Origin: Morella rubra
Taxonomy: Eukaryota; Streptophyta; Magnoliopsida; Fagales; Myricaceae
Assembly: GCA_003952965.2 (NCBI GenBank)
Contig: CM025851.1
Span: 20,106,874-20,170,873 of the forward strand
DNA length: 64,000 nt
Direction of reading: 5' to 3'
Below, in pieces: positions 49,439-61,989 of the stretch; position 1 is the first letter of the stretch; every line of letters starts with the position of its first letter. A model generated the notes under the pieces. It ran no database searches, had not been told where the DNA came from, and saw only the letters and a list, made by a program, of their open reading frames with translations. Made by a program: the position numbers and the translations under genes.

Positions 49439-52400
49439 ATGTCGATAACTCGTCCGACTCCGACTCAGGAAGAAGGAGCCCAACACTTTGGTGAGCTTCC
49501 TTTATCTTCCCGCAATTCCGAGGTCTGTTTTTCTGTGATTTGACAACGATGACTGATAGAATTTGATATTTGTCAATACCCCTGGAAGCGAATATCCCAA
49601 ATTCCAGGCCTTTTTAGGTGATCAAAGGGCCTGCTTTTGAGTTTTCTGACGTGGCTCTTGTACGAGAATCAATGAACTATTCAGTGCATGACAGATAATG
49701 ATTCTTACAGCACACTGGTGGTTTTTATGGTTACTTTCGGAAGTTAAAGAATTTTGTCCTTGCATTTGCTTGAAATCGCGATTCGTTACTTTCTTAAGAT
49801 AAGTTAGACGCTGTTTGTGTTTCTGGGCGTTTGATTTTGTGGCTAATAGCTCTACCTTTCAAGTTCTAGTCAGCCCACATGGGGTGAAGAAGCGTAACGA
49901 TTTTCCATGTACCTATCTGGTTGTTAGATTTGTTGTATTGACAAATTTGATTTCTGTTTGCTAATGCATTTTGATTGCAGTGACACCAATGCCAAATAAC
50001 ATCTGATTAACCCTTAATTTGGCATGCGAAATGGACATATTTTACCAAGATTCTTCTTCTTTCTTAGCGCCTGCATATGATCCTGATAACTCAGTTGGAA
50101 TTACAAAATCGTCTTGTTGGTTGATTTCTCTGCAGTGACTCATCAGCGGAGAGTTATTATAGAAAACAAGAATGGGGAAAAGCTTGTGGGATTGTTACAT
50201 GATACAGGTTCAAAGGAGCTGGTTATATTGTGCCATGGATTTCAGTCCTCGAAGGTTTTGAACTAGGACATATCACTTTTGAGATTCTTGCATTTCAAGA
50301 TAGTAATTATGGAGATGTTTTTTTATTCTAATACAATTAAATTATTGTTCTTTTTTGAGAATATAGTCTATATTCTACTTTAGATGCGTCATGATGGTTC
50401 TTTCTTCTGTCCTGGGAGTTTGTTGTACAATTAAGTAACTGTTGGACCTTTCATTTTGAGGTTTTTGCCTGATGTGTGTTCATATTTGAAACCACATAAG
50501 TATGTTTGAATCAGCTTTATACATGAAAAAGAGAGAAAAGTCTTCCTTCCCAAATTACTTGCTTAAGCACAACTTCCAAAAGCCCTTGAGCTATTGAAAT
50601 GTGCATTAACTTTATCATGTCAGTCACGAATACATTCTTTAAACTTGTTTCGCCATCAACTCTTTCTCATCCTCTCTCACTCACACCCCCTATGCTTTCT
50701 TTTTCATTGAATCGGACAGAGCTATGAGATCCTTTTTAAAATGATTTGAAGAACAATCAATCTCATGTTACATGTCAAAAGAAAAAGAAGTGGCATTCAA
50801 CAAAACAAGTTTCGATAGTGGAATCAACTCTTTGATTATGCAATTAAAATTCTATGGTTGTACATACATCTTAGAACAATGGCGTCTTACCCTTTTTGCA
50901 GTTTAGTTCCATCTTTATTGTATGAACAGATCATTTTTTCTGTTAAATAGTTGGGTGTATTGATGTATTTGATTAGCTGATGGTTAATCTCTAGGAACGC
51001 ATTCCCATGGTGAACCTTGCTGCTGCTTTAGAAAGAGAAGGAATGGGTGCCTTCCGCTTTGACTTTGCTGGCAATGGGTAATTGGTTTGCAGTAAGAAGA
51101 TAATAAAAGGGCTGTCTATTGAAATTTTTAAAATGAAAGAACATAAACATATGTTCGTAGGTTCATTTTTGTATTTCGTAGGTTGGCTTGTGCCTTTAAT
51201 ATGTTGGTGCAGTTGTGAGTGAGTGTTTCAAGGAAGAATGGCTTCAAATGGCCACAAACAATTTTATGGTTATCTTTGTCCGCCCAGGCAAATGCTCCCT
51301 GAAATTTTAGCCAAGAAGGCTGATATGAATTTCACCTAAGATGCATCTATATCTGCTTCTATTAGGATTCATGTATATAATTATTTGCAATTATGAGAAA
51401 CAAGAAATATTTCATGTATTAATTTTTGTTGATAGAATATAGTAAATCACTCTACTACAAAATTTAATGAAGAGGCAATTCTACCTATTTGATAATCTAA
51501 ATGTCGACGTTTTGTGAAACATGTCCTTTCAATGTTGATTAGATGACGCTGTGTCTTTCCCAGGGAAAGTGAAGGTTCCTTCCAGTATGGTAACTACAGG
51601 AGAGAAGCGCATGATTTACGAGCAGTTATCCAACACTTCCATCGGGAGAAATACGTAATAATTGCAATCATTGGGCACAGTAAAGGTGTTTTAATATTTC
51701 CTGTTAAGTTTATAATCTGTAGACTCAATCTCGTGGCTGCTGTATGAATAGTGAATGTTGTAAATCAGATCCAAAGATAAGTGCAAATTTTGTATGGGGT
51801 ACAATGTAGTCAATGTGGGAGTCATCTCACTCCATCCCAATTTTATTACCCATTTAGGGGATACCAAGTTACTTGCATGTTTGTTTTCCCCGGTGGAACC
51901 ATTATTATTTTGTCATTGTTAAGGGTTCAACCATTTTTTTTCTTTTTTTTCTCTGTTTGCTCGTAAATATGCCCTTAGGTATTGGGATGCCAGTAAATAT
52001 GCCCTTACTTATTGGGATGCCAGGGTTTCTTTTTTATGACCATATTATACTGCCAAAGACTCTTTAAAATTGAACATCTGGTTTCTTCTTGTGCAATAAC
52101 CACCTCTCCCAAGGATGTCACTTGCCATTCCATATTCAATGCATTTCAAATGGTTAGTCTGGAAGACAACATTTGTTTATCAGCAAACAAAAAGACAATA
52201 GCTTTTGTTGCTTCTCCATGGTGCCTCATTGGTTTTTTGGTAGTGTATATATTCTATTTGGATGTTGAAATATTCGCATTTGTCTATTAGTGTTCTTTAT
52301 ATCTGCTTCCATGGGCTCTTGCAGGAGGCAATGCAGTGCTCTTGTATGCTTCGATGTTTAATGACGTTTCTATGGTTGTCAATATTTCTGGCCGTTATAA

Positions 52401-53511
52401 TCTGGAGAGAGGTATCGAAGGTCGCTTGGGTAAAGACTTTCTACAAAGAATCAAGCAAAATGGATTTATTGATGTAAGGAATAAAAGAGGTCAGCAATCA
52501 ATGTGTTAATCTAATGCTTTTATCGTTGGCATCATCTGTTTTTGTCATTTGGTTGCAGGTGCAGATTTAGTTCACCTTCATTCGAACATTGTGTGGAGAA
52601 TTTTGTTATTAACCTCAGATTTGTGAAAGTGAATTCTGATGAAACCTTATAAGCCACCTTTTTTTGTACGATGATTCATGTTTCAGCTCTTTGGAATTTA
52701 TCTGGTACCTGGATTATATTTCAGTTAGTACCTGGCTATCTTTTTCTTTTTCCCAGGGAAGTTTGAGTATCGTGTGACCGAAGAAAGTTTGATGGACCGT
52801 CTAAGTACCGATACTCACGCAGCCTGCCTTTTGATTCAGCAAGACTGCAGGTCAGTGATTCTCGTTTCTGTTTTTGTTCAGAAAGGTCCTTAACTCTAGT
52901 TGCTTCACTGGATCCATCTCTTCGATGTTTGTGATGTTGCATAATTATCTCCATCAAGTTTCAAGATCATCTCTTCAAGATTACTGATGTTGTGATTTCG
53001 TAATGTAACATTCTTGGTTTTTCAACTTATATTCTGCTTGTGAGGAAACAACCAGATTTTACTTAAGCTTCAAGCACACAACCAACTGGAAAGACAGGAT
53101 AGTCTTTTGAGATGGGTCAGTTCCTTGACTCATGGGTATGGGGGTTTACTCGTGCACTACTTTTCTAGCATACATTTCATAGTTGTGTGTCTGCACCTAT
53201 GTTACAGATGTGCATGTCACTCATATCTAGAACACCTTTTAATGGTGCTTATTTACTCCAGGGTATTGACGGTTCATGGATCCATGGATAAAATTGTACC
53301 AGTTGAAGATGCCATGGAATTTGCCAAGTTCATACCTAATCATAAACTACAAATTATACAAGGAGCTGATCATGAGTACACTTCACACCAAGACGAGTTG
53401 GCTTCAGTTGTCCTCAATTTTATCCTAGCACAGTATCATCAGGATAGAGATATGCGTGGGAAATTACCATTGTGCCCTGGAATTGATAGGGTGGTTCATT
53501 CTCGATTGTAA
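49439..53511 (+). CDS. alpha/beta hydrolase, serine hydrolase family (right copy)
   Basis: Exons 49439-49490, 50136-50254, 50995-51077, 51564-51685, 52325-52489, 52757-52850 and 53262-53511, all GT-AG, giving 294 residues. Oxyanion HG 51-52, Ser124 in GHSKG, Asp221 in GSMDKIVP and His249 in GADHEYTSH complete the catalytic triad. It is the paralogue of the gene at 5591-11891 with the same exon lengths but opposite strand; most differences lie near the termini, while residues around the active site are kept. Substrate unknown; the family is described as esterase/thioesterase-like. The start at 49439 (MSITRPTPTQEE) is set by splice phase into exon 2. No signal peptide or membrane segment. Introns are shorter than in the left copy. 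FTSH4 lies upstream on the other strand. Confidence 0.92.
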
Positions 53512-54690
53512 GTTATTTTCCTTATTGTCAGCAGAATACAAAAGGGTAGAATAATAAAAATAAATTGGTTGTCAGAAAACATCGGGTCAGTGCCTCAGTG
53601 TTCACGAGGAGAGCTTTTGTACCATCTTGACTGTAAGTTCATCACTGCCAGCCGAAGTCAACAACGGGCGATGAATTCTGTATGAAAATTTTGTATGCCA
53701 TGCGCCGGATGAATGTGGCAACTTTTGCTGTTGCAGTGGGAAAAGTAGCAGCTGTTGCGTATGGTTTAATCTCGTCGAACTTATTAGAAGAAAGGCTTCG
53801 TCTTGTGAAAGCAATGTATTATTTGGCTGATTACATATTCCCTGTTGCCTTCCATGATTGTAAAACACGAGATGTTTATTAAGTGAAACAAAGTTTTTTA
53901 ATAAAATAAATAATTTTGAAGGTTTATAATCATGTATACGAGGAGAGGCAGGCAGAGATTTAACTTGATAAATTAAGCCATTAAAATATAGTGCTGTATA
54001 ATGGCAAAGCCAGAAATTAGATTTAAGAGAGGGGGGTGGGGGGGCTAAAACATAGTCATATAATTAGTAAAACTGGACTAGAAGATTATCACCACTGCAG
54101 ACCATCTAAACCGTCTAAAATTCTTTAGAGATGTTAATCGATGCGTTTAACTTTATTTACTTCTATAGCGATGTCGATCAACTATACTTATAAATGAATA
54201 TATTTTGAAATGTTCTATTGGTCTTAAAGCTGAGTCTGAAGCCTATCCTGTGATCATGAAGCCTGTATCGACCAGTTTTCCCTGCCCGGGGGAAGGACGT
54301 ACAGAAAAGAAAGCATACTGTCAAGTACGCCACTTGTTCGTTGTTAGACGAGTAGTCTTTATTCGGTGGCGCCTGGACCACCAGAGTCAGGAAAGTGATG
54401 ATCACAATCTTGTCTATGGTTTCAGTAGATCATTGCAAACACAGACCAATATAATATCACACGTTGCTATTGGAACACGAGAATAATGGACTTTTTTAGG
54501 GTCTTCGTGCAAGTGGAACACAAAATTCAAAACCTCTTCACTAATAAATATATGCAAGTTGATCAATATAATTATACTTCATAAAACAAGACGAAGCTGG
54601 TTTACTTTCTCCTAAGAGAACCTGATATTTGATTCTGTTGCATCCCTGAGGGAGGTTTACAGCCATCACTGAGCTCTGGACCTGGTTGAG
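53512..54690. other. intergenic: hydrolase 3' flank and GH32 upstream region
   Basis: The stretch at about 53615-53750 is similar to the 3' flank of the left hydrolase copy, so the duplication extends past the stop codon. The rest should contain the promoter of the GH32 gene; TATA-like aatatatg occurs at 54546-54553, too uncertain to call. A G-run (54030-54045) is the only other mark. Confidence 0.45.
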
Positions 54691-57600
54691 ATGGGTGTTA
54701 TTTGGGCTGTTGGTTTTTGCTTTTTGCTGGTTGGTGGTGGAGTTGAAGTTGAAGCCTCTCATGATGAATCGCTTCCAAGAGAGCAGCCTTACAGGACTGC
54801 ATACCATTTTCAACCTCCTAACAACTGGATGAATGGTATCACTGCACATCCTTTTCTTGGTTTCTGATTTCATCTCTTAAAGCTAAAAGTCCTTTCTTTT
54901 GTATTGTTGTGTTGACTTTCTTCCTTTTTCATCATATTTGACATGTCGTCATTGGAAAATGGCTGCTGTTGACTCACAGATCCGAATGGTAAGTTTTCAG
55001 TGTGTTTTTGTTTTGCTGAATTACTTGTTCCTTATTCTTTCTACTTCCTCAGTTCCTTGCCTAGATCCACATGTTTCGAAACCGGACATAAACTCAAATA
55101 TTCATGAGCCTTTTCATAAAACAGGATCGAGATTCGGCCAATAAAACTTTGCGAAAACTTTTCTGCTAGATTCAGCAGGTATTGATTTCCCTGAATCTCC
55201 TTGTTTCCAGAAAAATGTTTTTGGATATGACAGATAGGAAACACTGTATTAGTACTTTTTTTTAGTTCATTTGGCTTGTGTCTATTTCAAGGCATAGAAA
55301 ACCTTTAACTTCAGTAAACAACATGGTGAACTGCCAGTAAAATTTGTGGCTTCAAGATTGCGCGGGACAAAAATTCTATGGTGCACTGACATGAACAAAC
55401 TTTACCACAGGACCAATGTTTTACAAGGGTGTTTACCATCTATTCTACCAATACAATCCATATGCTGCTGTGTGGGGTAACATCTCATGGGCTCATTCAA
55501 TATCATATGATCTCGTTGATTGGATTCATCTTGAACCTGCCATTAACCCGTCAGAGCCTTTTGACATCAATGGTTGCTGGTCCGGTTCAACGACATTCCT
55601 TCATGGGGGAAATCCTGCTATTTTGTACACTGGAGCTGATCTCAAATACCGACAATTTCAAAATCTGGTGGTGCCCAAGAATGTTTCTGACCCACTGTTA
55701 AAAGAATGGGTGAAATCTCCTCTCAATCCTCTGCTGACTCCAATTGACGGCATTGATCCAAATAATTTTAGAGACCCAACAACTGCTTGGCGAGGCCCAG
55801 ACGAAGTATGGAGGGTTATCATTGGGAGCATGATAAATGGACAAGGAATGGCACTTCTATATCGAAGCAAAGACTTTGTTAGATGGACCAGGAGTAAGAA
55901 TCCGCTTCACTCATCAACAAAGACTGGCATGTGGGAGTGTCCAGATTTTTACCCTGTTAGTATCAACAGCAAAAATGGAGTCGACAGTTCTGCTCGACGT
56001 AAATTTACCAAGCACGTGCTCAAGGCGAGCTTCAATAGCAGTGACCACTACATATTGGGAGATTACACACCCAAAAGAGACAGATATTTGGTTGACACTG
56101 ACTTTATGGATAATGGCTTGGATCTGCGATATGACTATGGAAAGTTTTATGCTTCAAAAACCTTTTACGACGGCGCTAAGAAGAGGCGGATTTTGTGGGG
56201 CTGGGTGACCGAGTCTGATAGCGAATCAGATGACATTAGGAAAGGGTGGTCAGGACTTCAGGTAATAGAATTTGTGTTCGTTTCTATCATCTGATATATT
56301 TGCAGGGTAGTCTTTGCTCTTGACAGATTAAGACATCTCCGGGCGAGGCTAATCTAGCAATCAACTTTGGCATCATGCACGCTTTGCATAAGACTGCAGT
56401 GTCGAAATACTTCAACCAATTAGTGTCCTCCATATTAGCAATGAGTGACCAATATCAATCTCACCTCCAGCTTAGGAAATTCTTTTTGCAACTGAAAACA
56501 GCCCTGTTTGTCGTCAATTACACTGCCATAATTAGCAAACGGAATCTTGTTCATAAAGCTCTCACTCCTGTAGGCAAAAGTGGAGTACATCATGACCACA
56601 AGCATCCTTTCTATTCTCTAGGCAATTCCTAGAAGCATTCAGCTTAGTAGCACTGGACGACAATTAGTGCTGTGGCCAATCGAAGAACTAGAGAAACTAC
56701 GCACACAACACGTGAGTTTCAATGATAAGGAGCTCAAGGGTGGTTCAGTTTTCGAGGTTTCGGGGATTTCAGCTGCACAGGTAGTAAACTTTATCCTAAT
56801 CGTTCACTGTACTCAGGATAACATGGAAAAGGTAACATACTTGTATTTATTTCTTCTTTTCCCATTGAAGGCCGATGTGGAAGTTTCATTTGATCTGCCC
56901 AATCTGGATGAAGCTGAGTCCATAGACCCGAATTCGGTTGATCCCCAACAGCTCTGCAGTCAGAAGGAGGCATCTGTTAGAAGCACACTTGGGCCATTTG
57001 GTCTGTTGGTTTTGGCTTCTAAGAACTTGACAGAACAAACTGCAATATTCTTTCGCATATTCAGTAGGCATGACAGATATGTTGTGCTCATGTGTAGTGA
57101 TCAAAGCAGGTGGGTTTCTGATCAAACATCGTTTGAAATCCTTCTGAATTTGATATTATCTCGTAGCTGGATATGAAAGCAACAGCTTCTACAGGTCTTC
57201 TTTGAGGGAAGGGCTTGACAAAACAACCTATGGAGCATTTGTCTACTTGGATCATCGTGATGACAAAATATCATTACGAAGCTTGGTATGTAGCTTAGTA
57301 TTTCATTCTGCATACATATTCACTAAAAGAAGAAGAATGTAAGAAGAAAGTCCTCCAGAATAGTGTTTCTTTTGGAAGTGTCATTTGGCAGGAACGCATT
57401 TTTCTCTTTGGGGCCTTGATTGAGATTTTATGTTTGACCCTGGCTAAGCGAGCTGGTACTGATATTGGAGTTTCTCTGCTATGTCTCGGTTTTAACGTGT
57501 CTGCTGTATCTCTTTGCAGATAGACCATTCAATTATCGAGAGCTTTGGTGGGGATGGGAGGGCCTGCATTACTGCTAGAGTTTATCCAAAAGTGGCTAAT

Positions 57601-57738
57601 GACAGAGAAGCCCACCTGTACATGTTCAACAACGGAACTCGGAGTGTTCGCATTTCAAGCCTTAATGCTTGGAGTATGAAGAGAGCTCAAATTTATTCTC
57701 TGAGGAGGAGACGAAAGTCACCCATCACTTACAAGTAA
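54691..57738 (+). CDS. beta-fructofuranosidase, cell-wall type (GH32); invertase or fructan exohydrolase
   Basis: Seven exons: 54691-54835, 54980-54988, 55411-56261, 56622-56780, 56871-57109, 57195-57285, 57520-57738, giving 570 residues. GH32 enzymes release fructose from sucrose or fructans. Signal peptide at about 1-22 (GVIWAVGFCFLLVGGG). Motifs: NDPNG 48-52 with nucleophile Asp49, FRDP with Asp173, and WECPDF 226-231 with acid/base Glu227; Pro in WECP marks the cell-wall rather than vacuolar type. The C-terminal beta-sandwich has GLLVLASKNLTEQTAIFF and IDHSIIESFGG. N-glycosylation sites (NIS, NVS, NSS, NLT) fit secretion. Exon 6 was set at 57195 because this yields the family sequence DQSRSSLREG. 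At about 256-264 the sequence reads KASFNSSDH where sucrose-cleaving cell-wall invertases carry an Asp and a basic residue, so true invertase activity is doubtful. Confidence 0.93.
54980..54988 (+). other. 9-nt mini-exon encoding DPN of the NDPNG motif
   Basis: Reads cacag|ATCCGAATG|gtaag. With one base from exon 1 it encodes Asp-Pro-Asn, including the catalytic nucleophile. It is the well-known tiny exon 2 of plant acid invertase genes, and skipping it would delete the nucleophile while keeping frame. Confidence 0.95.
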
Positions 57739-58399
57739 ACGTTTCAAAGATTGGGAGCTGGAACGTAAGATGAACAGCTTAACACCTCCTCTGTTATTTT
57801 TTCTCTTCTTTCGGAGGTAGCCTCTGATTCTCTCTTGTCTTTCAAGCTACCCCGTGTCTTTCAGTTCCTAATTTTGTTTTCAGCCTCTCCTTACCCCCAA
57901 AGGTGTCAATAGAGTATTTAAGCCTCAATCCGGTATGGTTTGTAGTTGTTGCAGTAAAAGAATGTGAGCACTGAGTCATTTTCCTTAAGAAGTTAGTATC
58001 ATCATTCTGTCAAACGATTTAGATTGAATATTTCATCAATAGAATCTTTGAATTATCATGTTCTTCACAGTTCTTTAATGCAATAAAAAACTTGACTCAC
58101 TCTAAAATAAGCAGCGCAAAGGTTATCCTAAGTATAGGAGTTATGTGGTACAATAATTAGTCCAAGAGACCAAATCGAAAAAATAGATTAATTTCAAACT
58201 CGCGTAAAAAAAACAAGGAGAATATAAAAAACGTTTACTGAATATAGTTCATATTCATATTTTAAAATTTTGGAGAGTTCGAAACAAAATTAAAACAACA
58301 CAAAACATAAACTAAGAATATAAGGGAAGTAAATAACGAAAATTAAATGACAGAAAATAAATAACATTAAGTAAATGACTAAAATTAAATGACGGAAAG
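57739..58399. other. GH32 3' flank, no other feature
   Basis: 3' UTR of the GH32 gene followed by AT-rich DNA. AATAGAATC- and GCAATAAAA-like polyadenylation candidates occur near 58040 and 58079, none decisive. Confidence 0.4.
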
Positions 58400-59220
58400 T
58401 AAATGGCAAGAATTAAAAAAAAAAAAAAAAAAGAGAGAGAAAAAAAAAGTCTTATTACAACGATTCTTATCAAAAACATAAGAAATCAAGAAACTTAAAT
58501 CTAACTTAAATCTACTTGAATTGAAATAATAAAGGAAATTAATCTAAAAGAAAATAATAAAGAGAAAGAAGAGATAGAGATACAGCCAAAGACAAAAATA
58601 AAAATAAAAAAAAAATAGGGGAAGAGAAAGAGGTGAGAGTATCGGCTAAGGGAGAAGAGAGAATGAACAAGAAAAGGGAAAACAAAAGGTGAGAAGTGGA
58701 GAAAGAGAGAGAGTAACACATAAAATAGAGAAAAGCTAGAGAGAAAAAACTAAGGTTTAGGACAAAAGAAAATAATAGCAGACACAGAGAGAGAGAGAGT
58801 AGAGAGAGGTGCAGCTGAAAAATAAATAGGTGAGAAATTCAAGGGTTTGTTCGGCTAAATGGTGAGAGAAAAAAAAGAGAGGAGAGAGAGAATAATGAGG
58901 TGCGGCTAGGTTAAAACAAATGAGAGAAAAGAGAGAAAGTAATTGTGCGGCAAAAAGAGAGAAATAAGGGAAAAGGTAGAAGAAAATAAGGAGACAAAAT
59001 TGTTTGTGCAGCAAAGAGAGAGAGAGAAGAAAATAAAAATAATAGAGAGAGAAAGGATAGTTGGAAGTGTTGGCCAAGGAGAGAAGAAAAAGGGAGAGAG
59101 AAAGACAATAGAGAAAAGGAGGCTCGGTTAAAAAAAGTAGGAAAGAGAATAATAAGATGTAGGGTTTGCTAGGTTAAAAAGAAAAGGAGAGTGAAAAGAG
59201 AGATGGAGGGCTAAGATTTA
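58400..59220 (+). repeat. purine-rich (GAGA/GAAA) low-complexity block
   Basis: About 800 bases dominated by A and G with runs of GAGAGAGA. A phrase (g)tgcggct/aaaa with gagagaaa recurs loosely (about 58810, 58900, 58945, 59005), suggesting an old tandem array. Open frames here translate to repeated Lys/Arg/Glu or, on the other strand, Leu/Ser/Phe and are not genes. Confidence 0.7.
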
Positions 59221-60533
59221 AGTGTCTCTTATTTCTTCATAGAATTACAGCATTGCCATTAATGAATCCCTCTTGCTCTACCATGTGTCCAGTAGACTGC
59301 TCTTGTTGTCTGCGAGTCCAGAAAAGCAATTAATTTTATCACCCTGCACAAAAATACTTAATTAGTTCATGCATCATATGACGAAATTAAATTCATAAAA
59401 TAATTACAATTCTAATAATTATAGTGCAAATGATAAAAATAATGATTTTAGAATGTATCTAACACGTATGACTTAAGTACAGCAAGCTAAAGATGAAGAA
59501 AAATTGCATGTGCAATAAATTAAATCTAAAGTCATATAAATTCAACAATTAAATGCACAACTTAGATTTATGCCTCTTAACCATCTTTCCATCTAAAATA
59601 ATATTTAAAACATTAAATAATTAATATTATATTAGTTTTAGATGTACTAAACATGCAATATTCTAGCTCAATCACATCTCCCAACTAATTTTTTGCTAGT
59701 CTTTTAGCACAGAAAGTGAAAGAGAATTAGCTAGACACATCCCAGGAACAAAAGCTCAACAAACATCAACTACAATTCAAACTCAAACGCCAAAACTTAT
59801 TATGATGTCGGGAAACAGATTTTCGAACACACTTGCATTTTCAAATAGTTCTCAACAAGCAGGCAAGCATTTCACAGAGATAAAGAGATCAGTTCTCTGT
59901 GTGTGTAGGGAAATACTCAAGACAAAAGAATAAATAGCATCACAAAAGTGACAAGCTTTAGAATTAATGTCCAATAAAGGACCCTAGCAAGCTTCAAAAC
60001 CCATGAGAATGACAGTTTTCACGCTTAGCACTGTTAATTAAAAGCTATTCTATAGCTCCCAATGCTTAGGTAACTGTTTCCACCCCAACAATCAAGTTCA
60101 TCAACTCAAGCCTGTCATCACAATCATCTGCACAACTTTCAACTTTTTTTTTTTTTTTAGTCTCTTTGTTTATTTTCTTCATTTTCTTCATTTTTTTTTG
60201 TTTATTTCTTCTTCTTTTTTCAACAGTGGTTCAGAAGCTCGACTGCTTATCTACTTCTAAAAATCTCACTTATCCAAATGTCAAAAGCAATCCTGAGTAT
60301 GTGCTCAAAATTAAATTGACCAAATTATCTAAGTGAAGTGTGCTACTGTGAGATGCAACAAAGTCATGCAGGTTCATTCTCAACTCAAAATCCTGATTGG
60401 CATATTTTAGGAGTCCAAACAAGTGATATTAGTTGAATACTCGCTCCTAACATGTTCCTATATCAAATTCCCTTCACAAACCTACTTAGAGTCATACAAA
60501 AGAGTGAATTGAGGCATGTTCAATTAAGCGCAA
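59221..60533. other. non-coding, probable retrotransposon spacer
   Basis: AT-rich, no open frame of interest; T-rich runs at 60145-60220. Lies next to a gypsy fragment and is probably the non-coding part of that element, but no LTR edge was found. Confidence 0.35.
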
Positions 60534-61218
60534 TCATGTGATGAAATTAGTATAATATGATATAACTCGCTCCCCCCAACTGAATAGAACATTGTCCTCA
60601 ATGTGAAAGCATAAAGGAAAACGGAAAAGATGCGCACAGAAAGATGCAAAACCAATAGAAAAATAACAGAAAATCACAGCCAACAAGTGCAAAAGAAAAA
60701 GAAAACAAGGATGCAAATAATAATAAAGAAAATGAAAAGAAAAAGAAAGACAATAAAGGGAAAGGTCAGAGGACTCCCTTGGGTTCATGTGGATCAAAGA
60801 CTAGCATATGCCAATTGCTCGTGTAAATCGCGTCTGATAACTGAGGGGAACCTTTTGTCTTTGTTATCCACCTCTCTAATTCTGTCAACTCTCTTGATGA
60901 AGGAACTATTGCAACAAAAGCCTTAGACTGCTCAGGAGAGTCATCCTTTAATTCACTTTCAAAATCAAATACTGATAACAACTCTAAAATGTCAAAATCA
61001 TCTATCATGTCAACTGCGTGCACATCTGAATCATCATAACCACTCAGCATCTTGCAGGCATTGAATATGTTCGCCTCTAATGTCATATTCCCTAATGTGA
61101 GCTTCAGTACTCTACTTCGACAATTGATCAATGCATTAGAGGTAGAAAGGAATGGACGTCCAAGAATGACAAGTCCCTGGTAAAAAGTGGAAATTGGCTA
61201 CTGCATATCTAGAACTAC
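60534..61218 (-). pseudogene. Ty3/gypsy polyprotein fragment (retropepsin end and linker)
   Basis: Read right to left from 61218: VVLDMQ, a stop, then LVILGRPFLSTSNALINCRS and LTLGNMTLEANIFNACK, the C-terminal aspartic-protease signature (LGRPFL) and linker of Athila/Tat-like gypsy elements. Further left comes IEDNVLFSWGE with its DNA counterpart attgtcctcaatgtg, a phrase common in that group. The catalytic Asp of the protease lies beyond the right edge and is missing, because the sequence is cut exactly where an LTR-like TGTAACACCCC begins at 61219. Confidence 0.7.
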
Positions 61219-61989
61219 TGTAACACCCCTCTCTTGTTTGATCCACTTGTTTAATATAGTTTTATGTATAAGTTATAATAGTTGTGCTCTTGTGAAATAT
61301 TTTTTTCCTTGTGTTTGCTTTTACTAGGGTCTGGCAGGGCAAGTGCTTGTGTGCCCAGGAAAAATAATTCCCAGGGGGTAATTGAGTTGTGATTCCCGGC
61401 GTTATTAGGTTAAATGCCCGAGGAAAATTCTCAGGGTATTGAGTATCGGGAGGAGGAGAAAATACTCGTGGTCAACTAGTAGGACATGCCTGGGGTCACT
61501 AAGTATTCAAGTCTCGGGGTGTATTTAGTGCCCGGGAAAAACTTCTCGGGGTAAATGGAGCTAAATTCTCCGGATGACTAAGAGCAGCACGCCCAGGAGT
61601 TTTGAGACCCGAGCACTACTAAAGAGTTTTGAGACCTAGACCCAGGATATTTTAGATTATGCCCGGGGTAGCTGAGAGCTGAATGCCCGGGCCTGGGCTG
61701 AGTGGTACATGCTCAGGCATTTAAGTGCAGGCCCCGGGATCTTGGAGAGCTGGCTACCCGAGGCTTATTTTTAGTCGTAGGTTGACAGAGCCTTGTATGC
61801 CCGAGTTTCCTTTTTCCTGTTATCTTTTTCTACGTGTCTTAATTGTGTGGTTTGCATTAAATGCATTCTTACCATATTTTATCTAAACACTTAGATGGGG
61901 CTTTGTCATTGGCGCAGAATTTAATGGACTGCTTGTTAAGAGATACGTGAGATATGGGGAGCTTAGGTGGCTGCTTATGAATGGGGCCA
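61219..61989 (+). mobile_element. LTR-like sequence beginning TGTAACACCCC
   Basis: Starts TGTAACACCCCTCTC directly at the break in the gypsy protease fragment, a typical plant gypsy LTR start. From 61330 to 61770 the phrase tgCCCGGG or tgcccaggg recurs at irregular spacing. It ends near ggggcca at 61989, where integrase-coding DNA begins. No target duplication was found, so the relation to its neighbours is unclear. Confidence 0.5.

Noticed and set aside
53682..53882. 66-codon plus-strand open frame after the right hydrolase
   Set aside because: Sits in the probable 3' UTR and is not conserved as a protein with the left copy.
58500..59130. Several 60-106 codon frames on both strands
   Set aside because: All are simple translations of GAGA/GAAA or CTCT/TTTC repeats.
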